A DNA stretch of 64,000 nt, from contig CAMWQW010000006.1 in the NCBI GenBank assembly GCA_947176505.1, positions 116,705-180,704 of the forward strand, written 5' to 3'. This document shows, piece after piece, positions 42,913 through 50,920 of this stretch. The DNA comes from an uncultured Lachnospiraceae bacterium. Its GTDB lineage: Bacteria > Bacillota > Clostridia > Lachnospirales > Lachnospiraceae. Below the pieces are notes generated by a model. It searched no databases. It saw nothing but the letters and a program-made list of their open reading frames with translations, and was not told the origin of the DNA. The translations under genes were made by a program, and so were the position numbers. Position 1 is the stretch's first letter. Each line of letters begins with the position of its first letter.

Positions 42913-45093
42913 TTAAATTGCACGGTTGTTTGAGTTAAGTCGATTGATCTCTATTTCCAGATTCTTGACATTACCGTTAAATGTGATATTTAATACGCAG
43001 TATCCGTTACTCTCGTCAATCTCGTATTCCACATCGTCCCCTGCGCCCAGAATGGCATTGACGCATGCTTTCTTCTCCAGCCATTTACTCTTCTGGCTGG
43101 AAGGATTGTTCGAGAAGAATTTCACAATGTTCTCCTGCTTGTAGTCGCTGGTGGCATGCCGCAGAACTCTCTCGATATAAGTGGTCACCTGCGTCTTGTA
43201 AATTGGTTCATACACCTTGCCGTCACTCATGAGATTCCTTGCCTTATAGACCATGATATGGGAGATATTCTCCGCTTCCAGCATAGCGTTTTCGGATGAA
43301 AATACAAATCCGAAGCTGCGCCTGTTAATTTCGTTCTTGATGGAATTAGTGAATCCGGTAATCTCTTTTGCCATCACGGTATGTACCCGCAGCGGATGAT
43401 CTCCCGCCTCAATATCAAACCTGACACCCGGAAGCTCCTCGTCCACATTTCTCTTGAATTTCTCTTTCAGATAATCCGGGCATTGGTACGCTGCCACAAG
43501 ACCTGCCGCGATATAGGCAGCCCCCACATAGACACCGTCTATCCACAGCTTCATGATGTCCTCTTTTTCCTTGGACAGTTCCGCCATGTTATTGTCATTG
43601 ACCGTCATACGCTTATCGAGAATGACTCCGGACTTCTCTTTCGGGATAATCGTAAAGTTCGGGATGCAGGGAATTGCAAATTCACTGAATGCCTTTCCAG
43701 TAAGTGAACTGCACCGTTCCTCGAACTTCTCGATGCCTTCCGTCGCCATGTAGTTAAAGGTTGTCTTATCCCCTGTCTCATAGCTGAAGAAACACTGTAC
43801 CGAATAGTCTTTTAACACATCTAACAGCCGAACCAAAGCTTCCACGCTGTTCACACCCGTTTTCTCCACTTTTTCATTCCCTTGAAAACGCTGTCTGGTC
43901 AGTTTAATATTAGAATTCTGATCCAAGGAAACAGACGGAACCACTCCATACCATATGGCATTATCAAAATCGTTCTTGGCATTGACCGTATTTAAGAATG
44001 CAATCAGCCGCGGCAGATTATTGCTCTTCACCAGCATGTCGTTGGAGACATTGGTGATAAACATGGTCGGTCTCATGCCTTTTAAATTCGACGGATACTG
44101 TTCGAAATAAGCCCATATGCCCAATATTTTCTCGATCAGCGGTTTTACCACTTTAATAAAATCGTCCTTGGCTGTCTTATAAAATTCCAGATAGGAATTG
44201 TAATTACTGACTTCCTGCTTGATATCAATATTGCTCACCATAGTGGAAGCAAGCGGGCAATATGTTCTTGTCACCAGCGCCTTCACATAATCACTGCTGT
44301 CCTCATTGAGAGCTTCATAATCATCCTCTAATGCCGCAATCAATCCGGCATTGACATTGTCATCCACGACCATCAGTTCAGCCGTCTCTTCCTTGGGCAC
44401 TTCCAGAACCTTGAGTTCTCCCTTATCATCCATACTCAGAACACCGAGAGCCAGCGGCGTATTATCCCTTTTCTCCTCCGCTTCTCCTAAAAGGAGCCTT
44501 GTCTTGATATCCTCAATAGCAAGCGGCAGCATTGCCAGTACGTTATTGTAATTCACGCTTGCCTCTTCAAACATGACATTCAATTTATCTGCAATATCTA
44601 GTTTGTGCGGGTCGCCGTCCTCCAGTTCCGCATAATTTTTATAGGTGTACTGGAGTTCCTTACGATTCTGCTTGATATCCTCCATGACTTTCTTCGGAGA
44701 AATCATATCTGTCAGCTTATCAAACTGGAAATCCACGTTGATAATGCTCTGCGAACGCTTTGCCTCCACGAGGGACATCAACATCTTGAGGAAATCGTTC
44801 TGCTTGTTCAGATAAATCGGCGTAAGCATGTCTTCCGGAATGGTTTCCGGCTTTTTCAGCGTGTACATGATTTTCTGATTGTTCGCATTAAAGAATGAAT
44901 ATACAACCGGCTCAAATTTCGTAATAAACTCATCAAAATTTCTCACCAGAAGCGCCTCGTTCATCTCCTTAATCTTCTCATCGCTTAAACTGTCGATTCC
45001 CCTCACATCCCCCACAAGCGTCAGAAGATCCGGCTTCTCCGGGTTAATCTCTTCAAACAATAATGTCCTGTTTGTCTGCTTGATGATACTCAT
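42913..45093 (-). CDS. Contractile sheath protein, TssB-TssC-like fusion
   Basis: The 726-residue protein has an N-terminal section (about 60-160) with the TssB-like pattern INVDFQFDKLTDMISPKKVM followed by a helix (EDIKQNRKELQYTYKNYAEL); TssB has the motif F-x-x-x-x-DFxPxxVxxQxxxL. The larger C-terminal part (about 250-726) has TssC-like features: TMFITNVSNDMLVKSNNLPR, YVGAAYIAAGLVAAYQCPDY, VFSSENAMLEAENISHIMVY, TYIERVLRHATSDYKQENIV and a terminal strand pair ending VKNLEIEINRLN. Normal TssB is about 160 and TssC about 490 residues, so one chain would equal a heterodimer. A ruler-like gene or ClpV is not present. Confidence 0.7.
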   Translation of the reverse strand: MSIIKQTNRTLLFEEINPEKPDLLTLVGDVRGIDSLSDEKIKEMNEALLVRNFDEFITKFEPVVYSFFNANNQKIMYTLKKPETIPEDMLTPIYLNKQNDFLKMLMSLVEAKRSQSIINVDFQFDKLTDMISPKKVMEDIKQNRKELQYTYKNYAELEDGDPHKLDIADKLNVMFEEASVNYNNVLAMLPLAIEDIKTRLLLGEAEEKRDNTPLALGVLSMDDKGELKVLEVPKEETAELMVVDDNVNAGLIAALEDDYEALNEDSSDYVKALVTRTYCPLASTMVSNIDIKQEVSNYNSYLEFYKTAKDDFIKVVKPLIEKILGIWAYFEQYPSNLKGMRPTMFITNVSNDMLVKSNNLPRLIAFLNTVNAKNDFDNAIWYGVVPSVSLDQNSNIKLTRQRFQGNEKVEKTGVNSVEALVRLLDVLKDYSVQCFFSYETGDKTTFNYMATEGIEKFEERCSSLTGKAFSEFAIPCIPNFTIIPKEKSGVILDKRMTVNDNNMAELSKEKEDIMKLWIDGVYVGAAYIAAGLVAAYQCPDYLKEKFKRNVDEELPGVRFDIEAGDHPLRVHTVMAKEITGFTNSIKNEINRRSFGFVFSSENAMLEAENISHIMVYKARNLMSDGKVYEPIYKTQVTTYIERVLRHATSDYKQENIVKFFSNNPSSQKSKWLEKKACVNAILGAGDDVEYEIDESNGYCVLNITFNGNVKNLEIEINRLNSNNRAI

Positions 45094-45104
45094 TGTTTAC
45101 CTCC

Positions 45105-46907
45105 CTATCTTTCGTTTGGTTTTAAGTCTCTATAGTGAACTTCTATTTCCGTATCTTCCTGATCAAAAATAAAAGTTACTTTTTCCCCGTAATATAGATG
45201 GTATGCATGTCCTTTCATCAGAAGCTCCCGCCCCATCAGCACGGAGGCTTTACTGTTGTTCTTGATGATCAGACTCCTGTCATCTCCCGGTCTTATGATA
45301 ATCCGTTCCGCCCCTCTTAAGTTGAACGGAAGACTGCAGACATCCAGCAGCCATTCCAGTGTGAGCATCTCGCGGTTACATCTTGCAAACAGATTGATGC
45401 TCTCCGGGGGATAATCAACCTCGTCCTTACTGTGTATCACATATATCTGCAGTTTGCCGTTAAACTCGTTCCTACGGTTTGTTGTTTCTCTTGGCATCGT
45501 CCTGCTCTCATCAATGAATTTTCTCTTACCTGCAATTCGTTTCCTCTGCCTATACGCCAGACACAATATGATAAGCAGCGCCAATACAAAGATAGTGATG
45601 ACCGACCAGAAGAACCAGTCAATTGCAGGCGGCTCTTCTTCTATAAGCGGTACAATGATTTCCACCGTTTCCTCTGTATTACCGTAATAATTGCCGTACA
45701 GACCGTCGAATATCACCCTCAGACTAGCTGTTGCATTCTGTTCATACCGCTTAGAGATGCATAATGCTCCGTCTGCTATCCTGTAAGTCTGCTCCCTACC
45801 GTCCAGACGAACCTGTACCCCGCCGTCTTTCAGATGTCCCTCTAACATGTCCTGCCCGTTATGATTTGTGATTTTCAGCCGAATATCCGCTGTCTGTTCT
45901 TCCTGAGCATATGTATAATCTGCATTCAACTCATACTCATACTCGGCAGTCAAGTATGCGCTGACATCCATCGGGGAATCTGCATTCATTTGTATCTTCA
46001 CTTCATCTGCCGACGGATTTGCCAGTTCTATGACAGTATAATTTTGTCCTTTTGATATATGAATTTTGTCTGCCTCACAGTTTAAAGTCATGTTTTCGTT
46101 CTGCTGACTCCCCAGCAGGACAATCTTAGCCGTGCTCATCAGGCAATCCGGAAGATTGACCGTCAGTTCGCCGCTTAATCCGTTAATCTGTCCTACATGC
46201 GATGCATTCATCTGCCATTCTTCAAAAAGAAGCGTCTTGGTGAAATCTCCTAATTCCTTTCCGTCAGCCAATTCATAAAGCTGACCGCCCGTTGCCTCGG
46301 CGGCTGAATATACGGTATATCCCTCTTCTATCCGCTGTCCCAGCGCTACCACATCTATGACGATATCTTCACCTTTGGCATTCTCAACTGCCTGTGCAAA
46401 CAAGTCTGCGGATTCCCGCGTTCCTTCCTCGGTTTTCATCATCATCTCGCCGTCCGAAATCAGAAGTATCCTTTTGACTGCGGCATCCTCATCGAATAGC
46501 TCTACTGCTGCCAAAAGCCCTGCTCCCGCGTTCCCATAGTTTGTGTATTCTATTTTCTTAAGTGCACTCTCTATCATCGCATGGCTGCTGCCTAAAGGTT
46601 GATTAACGCAAACCTCATCACGATACGCGACCACGCCGATTCTGTATTCTCTCGATAAAACGGCGGATAGGCTCCGGGCAAGATCAAAGGACGCATATCC
46701 GGCATCCACATCTACCATAGACTGACTGCAATCTATAAGCACCACGATTTCACTTGCCGAATCCGGTCCTGCTTCCTTTTCTTTCGCATTTGCCACGGTA
46801 CATGCAGAAGTAAAGAAGATACCGAAACACCCCAATACTATGATAAGAAAAAGACTTTTACTGATTCCCGACTTTAAATTATGCTTTATCCTATGTTTCA
46901 CAACCAT
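45105..46907 (-). CDS. Secreted/membrane von Willebrand A domain protein
   Basis: ATG 46907 with GGAAAGGA upstream gives 600 residues. An N-terminal signal anchor (SLFLIIVLGCFGIFFTSAC) is followed by a von Willebrand A domain with the MIDAS motif IVVLIDCSQSMVDVD, RILLISDGEMMM and a conserved Thr/Asn region (TNYGNAGAGLLAAVELF), then beta domains and a second membrane helix (WFFWSVITIFVLALLIILCL) before a cytosolic tail with FHA-like strands (IIRPGDDRSLIIKNNSKASV). It heads the core operon. It may anchor the machine to the envelope, or sense contact. FHA identity of the tail is uncertain. Confidence 0.75.
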   Translation of the reverse strand: MVVKHRIKHNLKSGISKSLFLIIVLGCFGIFFTSACTVANAKEKEAGPDSASEIVVLIDCSQSMVDVDAGYASFDLARSLSAVLSREYRIGVVAYRDEVCVNQPLGSSHAMIESALKKIEYTNYGNAGAGLLAAVELFDEDAAVKRILLISDGEMMMKTEEGTRESADLFAQAVENAKGEDIVIDVVALGQRIEEGYTVYSAAEATGGQLYELADGKELGDFTKTLLFEEWQMNASHVGQINGLSGELTVNLPDCLMSTAKIVLLGSQQNENMTLNCEADKIHISKGQNYTVIELANPSADEVKIQMNADSPMDVSAYLTAEYEYELNADYTYAQEEQTADIRLKITNHNGQDMLEGHLKDGGVQVRLDGREQTYRIADGALCISKRYEQNATASLRVIFDGLYGNYYGNTEETVEIIVPLIEEEPPAIDWFFWSVITIFVLALLIILCLAYRQRKRIAGKRKFIDESRTMPRETTNRRNEFNGKLQIYVIHSKDEVDYPPESINLFARCNREMLTLEWLLDVCSLPFNLRGAERIIIRPGDDRSLIIKNNSKASVLMGRELLMKGHAYHLYYGEKVTFIFDQEDTEIEVHYRDLKPNER

Positions 46908-46926
46908 ACTTGTCCTTTCCTTCAAT

Positions 46927-47289
46927 TTATGTATCTCCTGCAGCAATATCATGTATCAGCTGTAAGATATCCTCAATCCTTCTTAGCTGGCTCTCATCAA
47001 ATAATTCCACTATTCCCTGATTGATTCCCTCGCCCCTTACACGCCCGGTCAAAATGTAGTCGCTGCTTACTCCCAGCGTCATAGAAATTTTGTACAGAGT
47101 ATCAGCCGAAAATCCCTTCTTGCCGGTCTCGATTTCATATAGGAATTTAGGTGATATACCTATAAGTTCTGCAAGTACTTCTCTCGTATAATGATTGGCT
47201 ACACGCAAATATGCAATTCTCTCTCCGACTTTTTTATTTTCTATTGCATTCCACCACCTATTTCTAATTATTATGATATATTCCGACAT
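46927..47289 (-). CDS. Cro/C1-type helix-turn-helix regulator at head of the core operon
   Basis: The product has an HTH_3 domain (VGERIAYLRVANHYTREVLA, ELIGISPKFLYEIETGKKGF) and a helical tail. It lies 19 bases before the von Willebrand A gene and so heads the operon. The start is uncertain: ATG 47289 has no ribosome site, a GTG at 47325 would place the operator inside the gene, and a non-standard start nearer the AGGTGG at about 47250 is possible. The palindrome at 47298-47315 next to its start suggests autoregulation, and the same site occurs before the 16-kb module. Confidence 0.75.
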   Translation of the reverse strand: MSEYIIIIRNRWWNAIENKKVGERIAYLRVANHYTREVLAELIGISPKFLYEIETGKKGFSADTLYKISMTLGVSSDYILTGRVRGEGINQGIVELFDESQLRRIEDILQLIHDIAAGDT

Positions 47290-47352
47290 CAATCGACTAG
47301 GAACTATAGTTCCTAAAACTACCACTTTTTGTTAATCAATCATAGCGCGCTT
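47262..47352 (-). promoter_or_regulatory. Conserved operator/promoter block of the core operon
   Basis: Contains the perfect 18-bp palindrome TAGGAACTATAGTTCCTA (47298-47315), the upstream motif AAAAAGTGGTAGTTTTAGG, and CGCTATGATT further up, all shared with 16483-16575. The related motif AAGTGGTA plus TTTAGG occurs again at 50775-50790. Core promoter hexamers cannot be fixed by eye. Confidence 0.8.
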
Positions 47353-47461
47353 TATTTCTTTCTCTTTGTTTTCTGCGTGGATTCGACAATATCTCCCGTG
47401 AATTTATATGCTCAGATAAAGTAGTAACGTCTTTTGGTTCCTATCTGTCTGCACATATCAC

Positions 47462-47522
47462 TCACGTCGTTTTTTGTATATTTCACGTTATTTTTCTCAC
47501 TTCGAGTCATATCCGTTATATT
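47462..47522 (+). promoter_or_regulatory. agrBD promoter with AgrA/LytTR-type direct repeats
   Basis: Two direct repeats, TCACGTCGTTTTTT (47462-47475) and TCACGTTATTTTTC (47483-47496), start 21 bases apart, the helical phasing typical of LytTR regulators such as AgrA. A TATATT (47517-47522) lies suitably downstream as a -10 element, 80 bases before agrB. Confidence 0.55.
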
Positions 47523-47601
47523 CTTGATTTGCGTACAAAAATAGTTTGATTGACAAAACGAGAAGTCCCTATAGAAACAAAACCGGAGAACGCTAAAAAC
47601 G

Positions 47602-48141
47602 ATGTTTACACTTATTCAGAAAAGATACGATTTCACAAATTATCAAATTGCACAGCTTAAATATACTTTTACGATTCTGTTTTCGGAGTTAAGTAAATTC
47701 GTGTTGATTTCGTTCTTTTACCGCAATCAGCTTGGCGTATATTTGTATGCTCTGATACTATTGAGTGTATTGCGGCTCTCGACAGGCGGATTACATGCGA
47801 AAACTTACTGGGGATGTTTCTTGATGTCATTTATCTTCTTCTGGCTCGCTATCAAACTGTTGCCCCAAATTGATGTTCCTAAAGTTGTCATGGTGATTCT
47901 TATCATCAGCGGTATGGCTGCGATTTACCGCATCGGTCCGGTAGCTTCCGTCTTCCGAATGCAGCCGGAGGGTATTATGAAAAAAAGACTGATTGTTCAG
48001 TCTCTTATCGTTATCATGATTCATTTGATTCTATTCTGCATCTTTGACAGCAAGCTACTTACTGTCGGCAGTTGGATAATTGTTTTACAGACGTGTCAGC
48101 TTATCGCTGCGAAATTCTCTGTACATAAGGAGGTGAAATAA
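47602..48141 (+). CDS. agrB: AgrB-type autoinducing peptide protease/exporter
   Basis: The 179-residue protein has several membrane helices and the AgrB signature LRLSTGGLHAKTYWGCFL, with His65 and Cys72 spaced seven apart exactly as the catalytic pair of staphylococcal AgrB. It cuts the AgrD propeptide behind its ring residue and closes the (thio)lactone. GGAGAA precedes ATG 47602, and its stop overlaps the agrD start (TAATG). It runs opposite to the injection-system operon from a shared intergenic region. Confidence 0.93.
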   Translation: MFTLIQKRYDFTNYQIAQLKYTFTILFSELSKFVLISFFYRNQLGVYLYALILLSVLRLSTGGLHAKTYWGCFLMSFIFFWLAIKLLPQIDVPKVVMVILIISGMAAIYRIGPVASVFRMQPEGIMKKRLIVQSLIVIMIHLILFCIFDSKLLTVGSWIIVLQTCQLIAAKFSVHKEVK

Positions 48142-48263
48142 TGAATTTAAGGAGTTTGTTATGTTTTTGTATCGGTCTCGGTACATGGGTAAACATTATA
48201 TATCCCAGCGCAATCTTATTCGGCGACTATCCTTATCCAACCGAAGCAGCCGAAGAATCATAG
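48141..48263 (+). CDS. agrD: AgrD-type propeptide with serine ring residue
   Basis: A 40-residue peptide begins at ATG 48141 behind AAGGAGGTG and overlaps the agrB stop. It has an amphipathic leader (MNLRSLLCFCIGLGTWVNII), a core YPSAILF (21-27) and an acidic tail GDYPYPTEAAEES that resembles AgrD recognition tails (DxPxxP type). The usual ring cysteine is absent; Ser23 lies four residues before Phe27, the spacing of Cys in known AIPs, so a five-residue serine lactone is predicted. Serine-lactone AIPs are known from S. intermedius-group staphylococci. Confidence 0.85.
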   Translation: MNLRSLLCFCIGLGTWVNIIYPSAILFGDYPYPTEAAEES

Positions 48264-48272
48264 TACTGTGTG

Positions 48273-48300
48273 AAAGCCTTCCTAAACCTTGGTTGGCTTT
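48273..48300. terminator. Bidirectional terminator between agrD and agrC
   Basis: AAAGCC (48273-48278) pairs with GGCTTT (48295-48300), with further TTCC/GG pairing inside, followed by T-rich sequence in the plus direction; A-rich sequence is present in the other. It overlaps the last codons of agrC and serves convergent agrD and agrC. Confidence 0.55.
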
Positions 48301-49562
48301 TGTATTTTGATTTGAAAAGATATCCAATTTCGCTGATTAACCATTTTATTTCTGCATACAATCCCTGCGTCATACTGCTCCGCAATTTTCTTAACATTAT
48401 ATAATCCCAATCCTCTCCCGCTTCCCTTCCTGCTGTAACCTTTCTTAAAGTATTCTCCGATATATTCCATGCTCAACGGCGGACCGATATTCTTAACTTC
48501 CAACGTAATCATATCTTCCGTCTCATCAATCTGAATACAAATTGGTTCCGAAATACAAGCTGGTAACAGCAATGCCTCGCTCGCGTTAGTGAGCAAGTCG
48601 TTGGTAATCTCAATCATCTTATAGACCGGCATATCGCTCTTAAGCGCACCGATATTCATCTTGCAATCCACAAGAATCCCTTGCTGTTCAAGACTTACCA
48701 ATTTCCCGTACAGAAATCCGATATAGACGGAATTGCCCTGATGCGGCAGTTTATTATATCTGTTGTCCGAAGAGAGGACTTGAATATACTCACTCTGCGC
48801 CTCCACCAACTCCTCATAGGTGTGACATGTATAGCGCTGATTGATAATCGCCTGCAAATGATTGTCGAACTCATGCTGGCGCACCCGTATCTCATCTATG
48901 AGCTTCCTGTAAGAATCCGCATAAATCTCATGTACCTCAAGCTCAATCTTCTTCTCCTGCATCTGTATACGATACTTCTCCCAATTTCCAATGAGGAATA
49001 CAATAATCGCTGCCATTACAAAATATAGCAAATAATCCACTACAAGAATTCCCGCATTTCTTTTCGCATAGAAAATATAGGAAACAGCAATGCAAAAAAC
49101 ACCTGATAGTAAAATTTTCGCTTGTCTATGTTCACCCTTAATATAAGATACCACTCCTTGAACATTCACTTTCTTATATAGAATATAGAAAGTCAAAAGC
49201 ATAACGAAATTTACGCATAAATTACCTTGTCCTGTTTCAATTATTCCCCTGTTCAAGTTTTCTAATAAAAAAACTGCTGTAACCTGAAACACTGCACACA
49301 GCAAAATCATAACCGCAACCCGAATCAACACCTCCCGAAGCGGTTTCTTAAACTCTTTTCCGGCATATACAGCAATCAACGCATACATGAGCAACGAAAA
49401 AAGACCGTTATATCCGATGTGCCAGCACACGGTAAACAGTCCCATATGAATAATGATCAGGCATATCATTCCACACGTAATCTTTATCTTTTTCCCGAAT
49501 AACCAATAGAGGCAGACAATGATAGCCAGAATTTCAAACAAAAGATATATTGCTCTTACCAT
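48282..49562 (-). CDS. agrC: AgrC-type sensor histidine kinase
   Basis: The 426-residue protein has six or seven membrane helices in its first 195 residues, a helical linker, the H-box RVRQHEFDNHLQAI with His230, and an HATPase domain with N-box ITNDLLTNASEALLL and G-box GRGLGLYNVKKIAEQY. It is of the HPK10 class, as peptide-sensing AgrC kinases are, and should detect the processed AgrD peptide outside the cell. It overlaps the end of agrA by seven bases, so the three genes regulator-agrA-agrC form one unit. Confidence 0.9.
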   Translation of the reverse strand: MVRAIYLLFEILAIIVCLYWLFGKKIKITCGMICLIIIHMGLFTVCWHIGYNGLFSLLMYALIAVYAGKEFKKPLREVLIRVAVMILLCAVFQVTAVFLLENLNRGIIETGQGNLCVNFVMLLTFYILYKKVNVQGVVSYIKGEHRQAKILLSGVFCIAVSYIFYAKRNAGILVVDYLLYFVMAAIIVFLIGNWEKYRIQMQEKKIELEVHEIYADSYRKLIDEIRVRQHEFDNHLQAIINQRYTCHTYEELVEAQSEYIQVLSSDNRYNKLPHQGNSVYIGFLYGKLVSLEQQGILVDCKMNIGALKSDMPVYKMIEITNDLLTNASEALLLPACISEPICIQIDETEDMITLEVKNIGPPLSMEYIGEYFKKGYSRKGSGRGLGLYNVKKIAEQYDAGIVCRNKMVNQRNWISFQIKIQKPTKV

Positions 49563-50281
49563 TGTAATGCCTCTATAAATTTCTTCTTATACCTTATCCC
49601 GATATCAACTGTGACATTTCCCCGAAGCGTAATCACTCCGTTTGCCAAATCGATATTACCGATATACTTACGATTCACTATCGCTCCCCGGTTACATTGA
49701 ATGAACTCGTCATACTCTGCTTCTTCCAGTATCTGCTTACATGTTTTATAGGATATCTTGAATTCCGTTCCATTTGTCAGATAGAAACATATCGTATGAT
49801 TAACACTCTGTGCATAAATAACTTCGCTGCACTGTATCGGATATAATATTCCATCTTTCCTGAAATGCAGCACGCGGTCATCTTCTCCGGCTATATTACA
49901 ATCCAGCGCTTCGCTCAACAATCTCTTAACCTGTTCTATCGCAAATGGTTTCTCTATGTATCCGTAACAATGTAATTCACGGTAGGCGTAGATTTCCGGA
50001 TCTTGCAGTGATGTGATAAAGATAATCGGTGTATATTTGTACTTTGCGATACTTCTTACAGATTCTGCGAATCTAATCCCGGACGTGTCTCCGGGTTTTG
50101 AAATATCCAAAATAATATCTACTATAAAAAGCTGAATTCTGTTTTGTAAGACTAATGCATATGCACGCTCGATGTCCTTTTCAATATATATCTTCACAGG
50201 GCTGCCGCACTCTTCCAATAACTGCTTTAGCAATAAGGCGGTCTTATCATTGTCTTCCAATATCAGGACTTTCTTTTCCAT
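49556..50281 (-). CDS. agrA: AgrA-type LytTR response regulator
   Basis: The 241-residue protein has a receiver domain (KVLILEDNDKTALLLKQLLE, with Asp56 in LFIVDIILDIS as likely phosphoacceptor, and IEKPFAIEQVK) and a LytTR DNA-binding domain (FRKDGILYPIQCSEVIYAQS, NGTEFKISYKTCKQILEEAE, FIQCNRGAIVNRKYIGNID). It is the natural candidate to bind the 21-bp-phased repeats ahead of agrB. Its start overlaps the regulator gene upstream by 35 bases. Confidence 0.9.
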   Translation of the reverse strand: MEKKVLILEDNDKTALLLKQLLEECGSPVKIYIEKDIERAYALVLQNRIQLFIVDIILDISKPGDTSGIRFAESVRSIAKYKYTPIIFITSLQDPEIYAYRELHCYGYIEKPFAIEQVKRLLSEALDCNIAGEDDRVLHFRKDGILYPIQCSEVIYAQSVNHTICFYLTNGTEFKISYKTCKQILEEAEYDEFIQCNRGAIVNRKYIGNIDLANGVITLRGNVTVDIGIRYKKKFIEALQW

Positions 50282-50684
50282 CTTTATCCCCGTCTGTCAT
50301 TGCTTCCTTTATCTTTTGAAAAATCATATTGTACTTTTCTGCTGTTTCTTTCGTCTCCATATGATTGCCGTTCATTGAGATATCACAAAATAATTTTATC
50401 AGCAGAATTTCCTTCTCCATATCCTGCAATGCCAATGTCTTATTCCATATTTCTGCAAGTTCTTCTTTTTCTCCAAATAACAGATAGTCCGTCGAAAAGT
50501 TTAGTTTTGTTTTCATCTTTTTTAGTGTATTGAGCGAAATATTGTTTTCGCCGCTCTCCATCTTCTTATATAGCTGCGGCGAAATATCCAGTATTTCAGC
50601 AAACTGCTCCTGTGTTAGATCCAGCTTACACCTGATATCCCTCAACCTATTACCAACTTCTTTTTTTGAATATATTTCGCCCAT
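50247..50684 (-). CDS. Cro/C1-type regulator heading agrAC
   Basis: The 145-residue protein carries an HTH_3 domain (KEVGNRLRDIRCKLDLTQEQ, FAEILDISPQLYKKMESGEN) and a helical C-terminal part with GNHMETKETAEKYN. It is related in type to the regulator at 46927-47289 and shares its control motif AAGTGGTA upstream. Being in the agrA-agrC operon, it connects quorum sensing with the injection-system regulator, either by competing for the same operators or by cross-control. ATG 50684 is preceded by a GATGGGATAG stretch. Confidence 0.8.
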   Translation of the reverse strand: MGEIYSKKEVGNRLRDIRCKLDLTQEQFAEILDISPQLYKKMESGENNISLNTLKKMKTKLNFSTDYLLFGEKEELAEIWNKTLALQDMEKEILLIKLFCDISMNGNHMETKETAEKYNMIFQKIKEAMTDGDKDGKESPDIGRQ

Positions 50685-50748
50685 AGACTATCCCATCTCC
50701 AATATAAATCAATTCTATCTGATATAATCTCTCCTCTCCATATATTTT

Positions 50749-50790
50749 TTAGGTACTAAAAGTATACGATTTATACCTAAAGTTACCACT
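50749..50790 (-). promoter_or_regulatory. Operator-like repeat before the agrAC regulator
   Basis: TTAGGTA (50749-50755) and TACCTAA (50774-50780) form an inverted repeat, and AAGTGGTAACTTTAGG (50775-50790 region, minus strand) matches the motif of the two blocks at 16.5 and 47.3 kb. It lies 65-105 bases upstream of the regulator start. Confidence 0.6.
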
Positions 50791-50819
50791 TCTTTTGAAT
50801 TTTTTGCCAAAATACAACA

Positions 50820-50850
50820 AAGCCTTCAAGTTTTCTCAACTTAAAGGCTT
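50820..50850 (-). terminator. Terminator of the cobO-like gene
   Basis: AAGCCTT-AAGTT and its complement AACTT-AAGGCTT form a 12-bp stem with one mismatch and a five-base loop. On the minus strand it is followed by a T-rich tract (TTTGTTGTATTTT), 70 bases after the gene stop. Confidence 0.65.
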
Positions 50851-50920
50851 CGCCAATACTGAATTTCTTCCTAATTATATATTCTTCTATGTTCTCAAAT
50901 TGTCTTTTTCATCAATTCGT

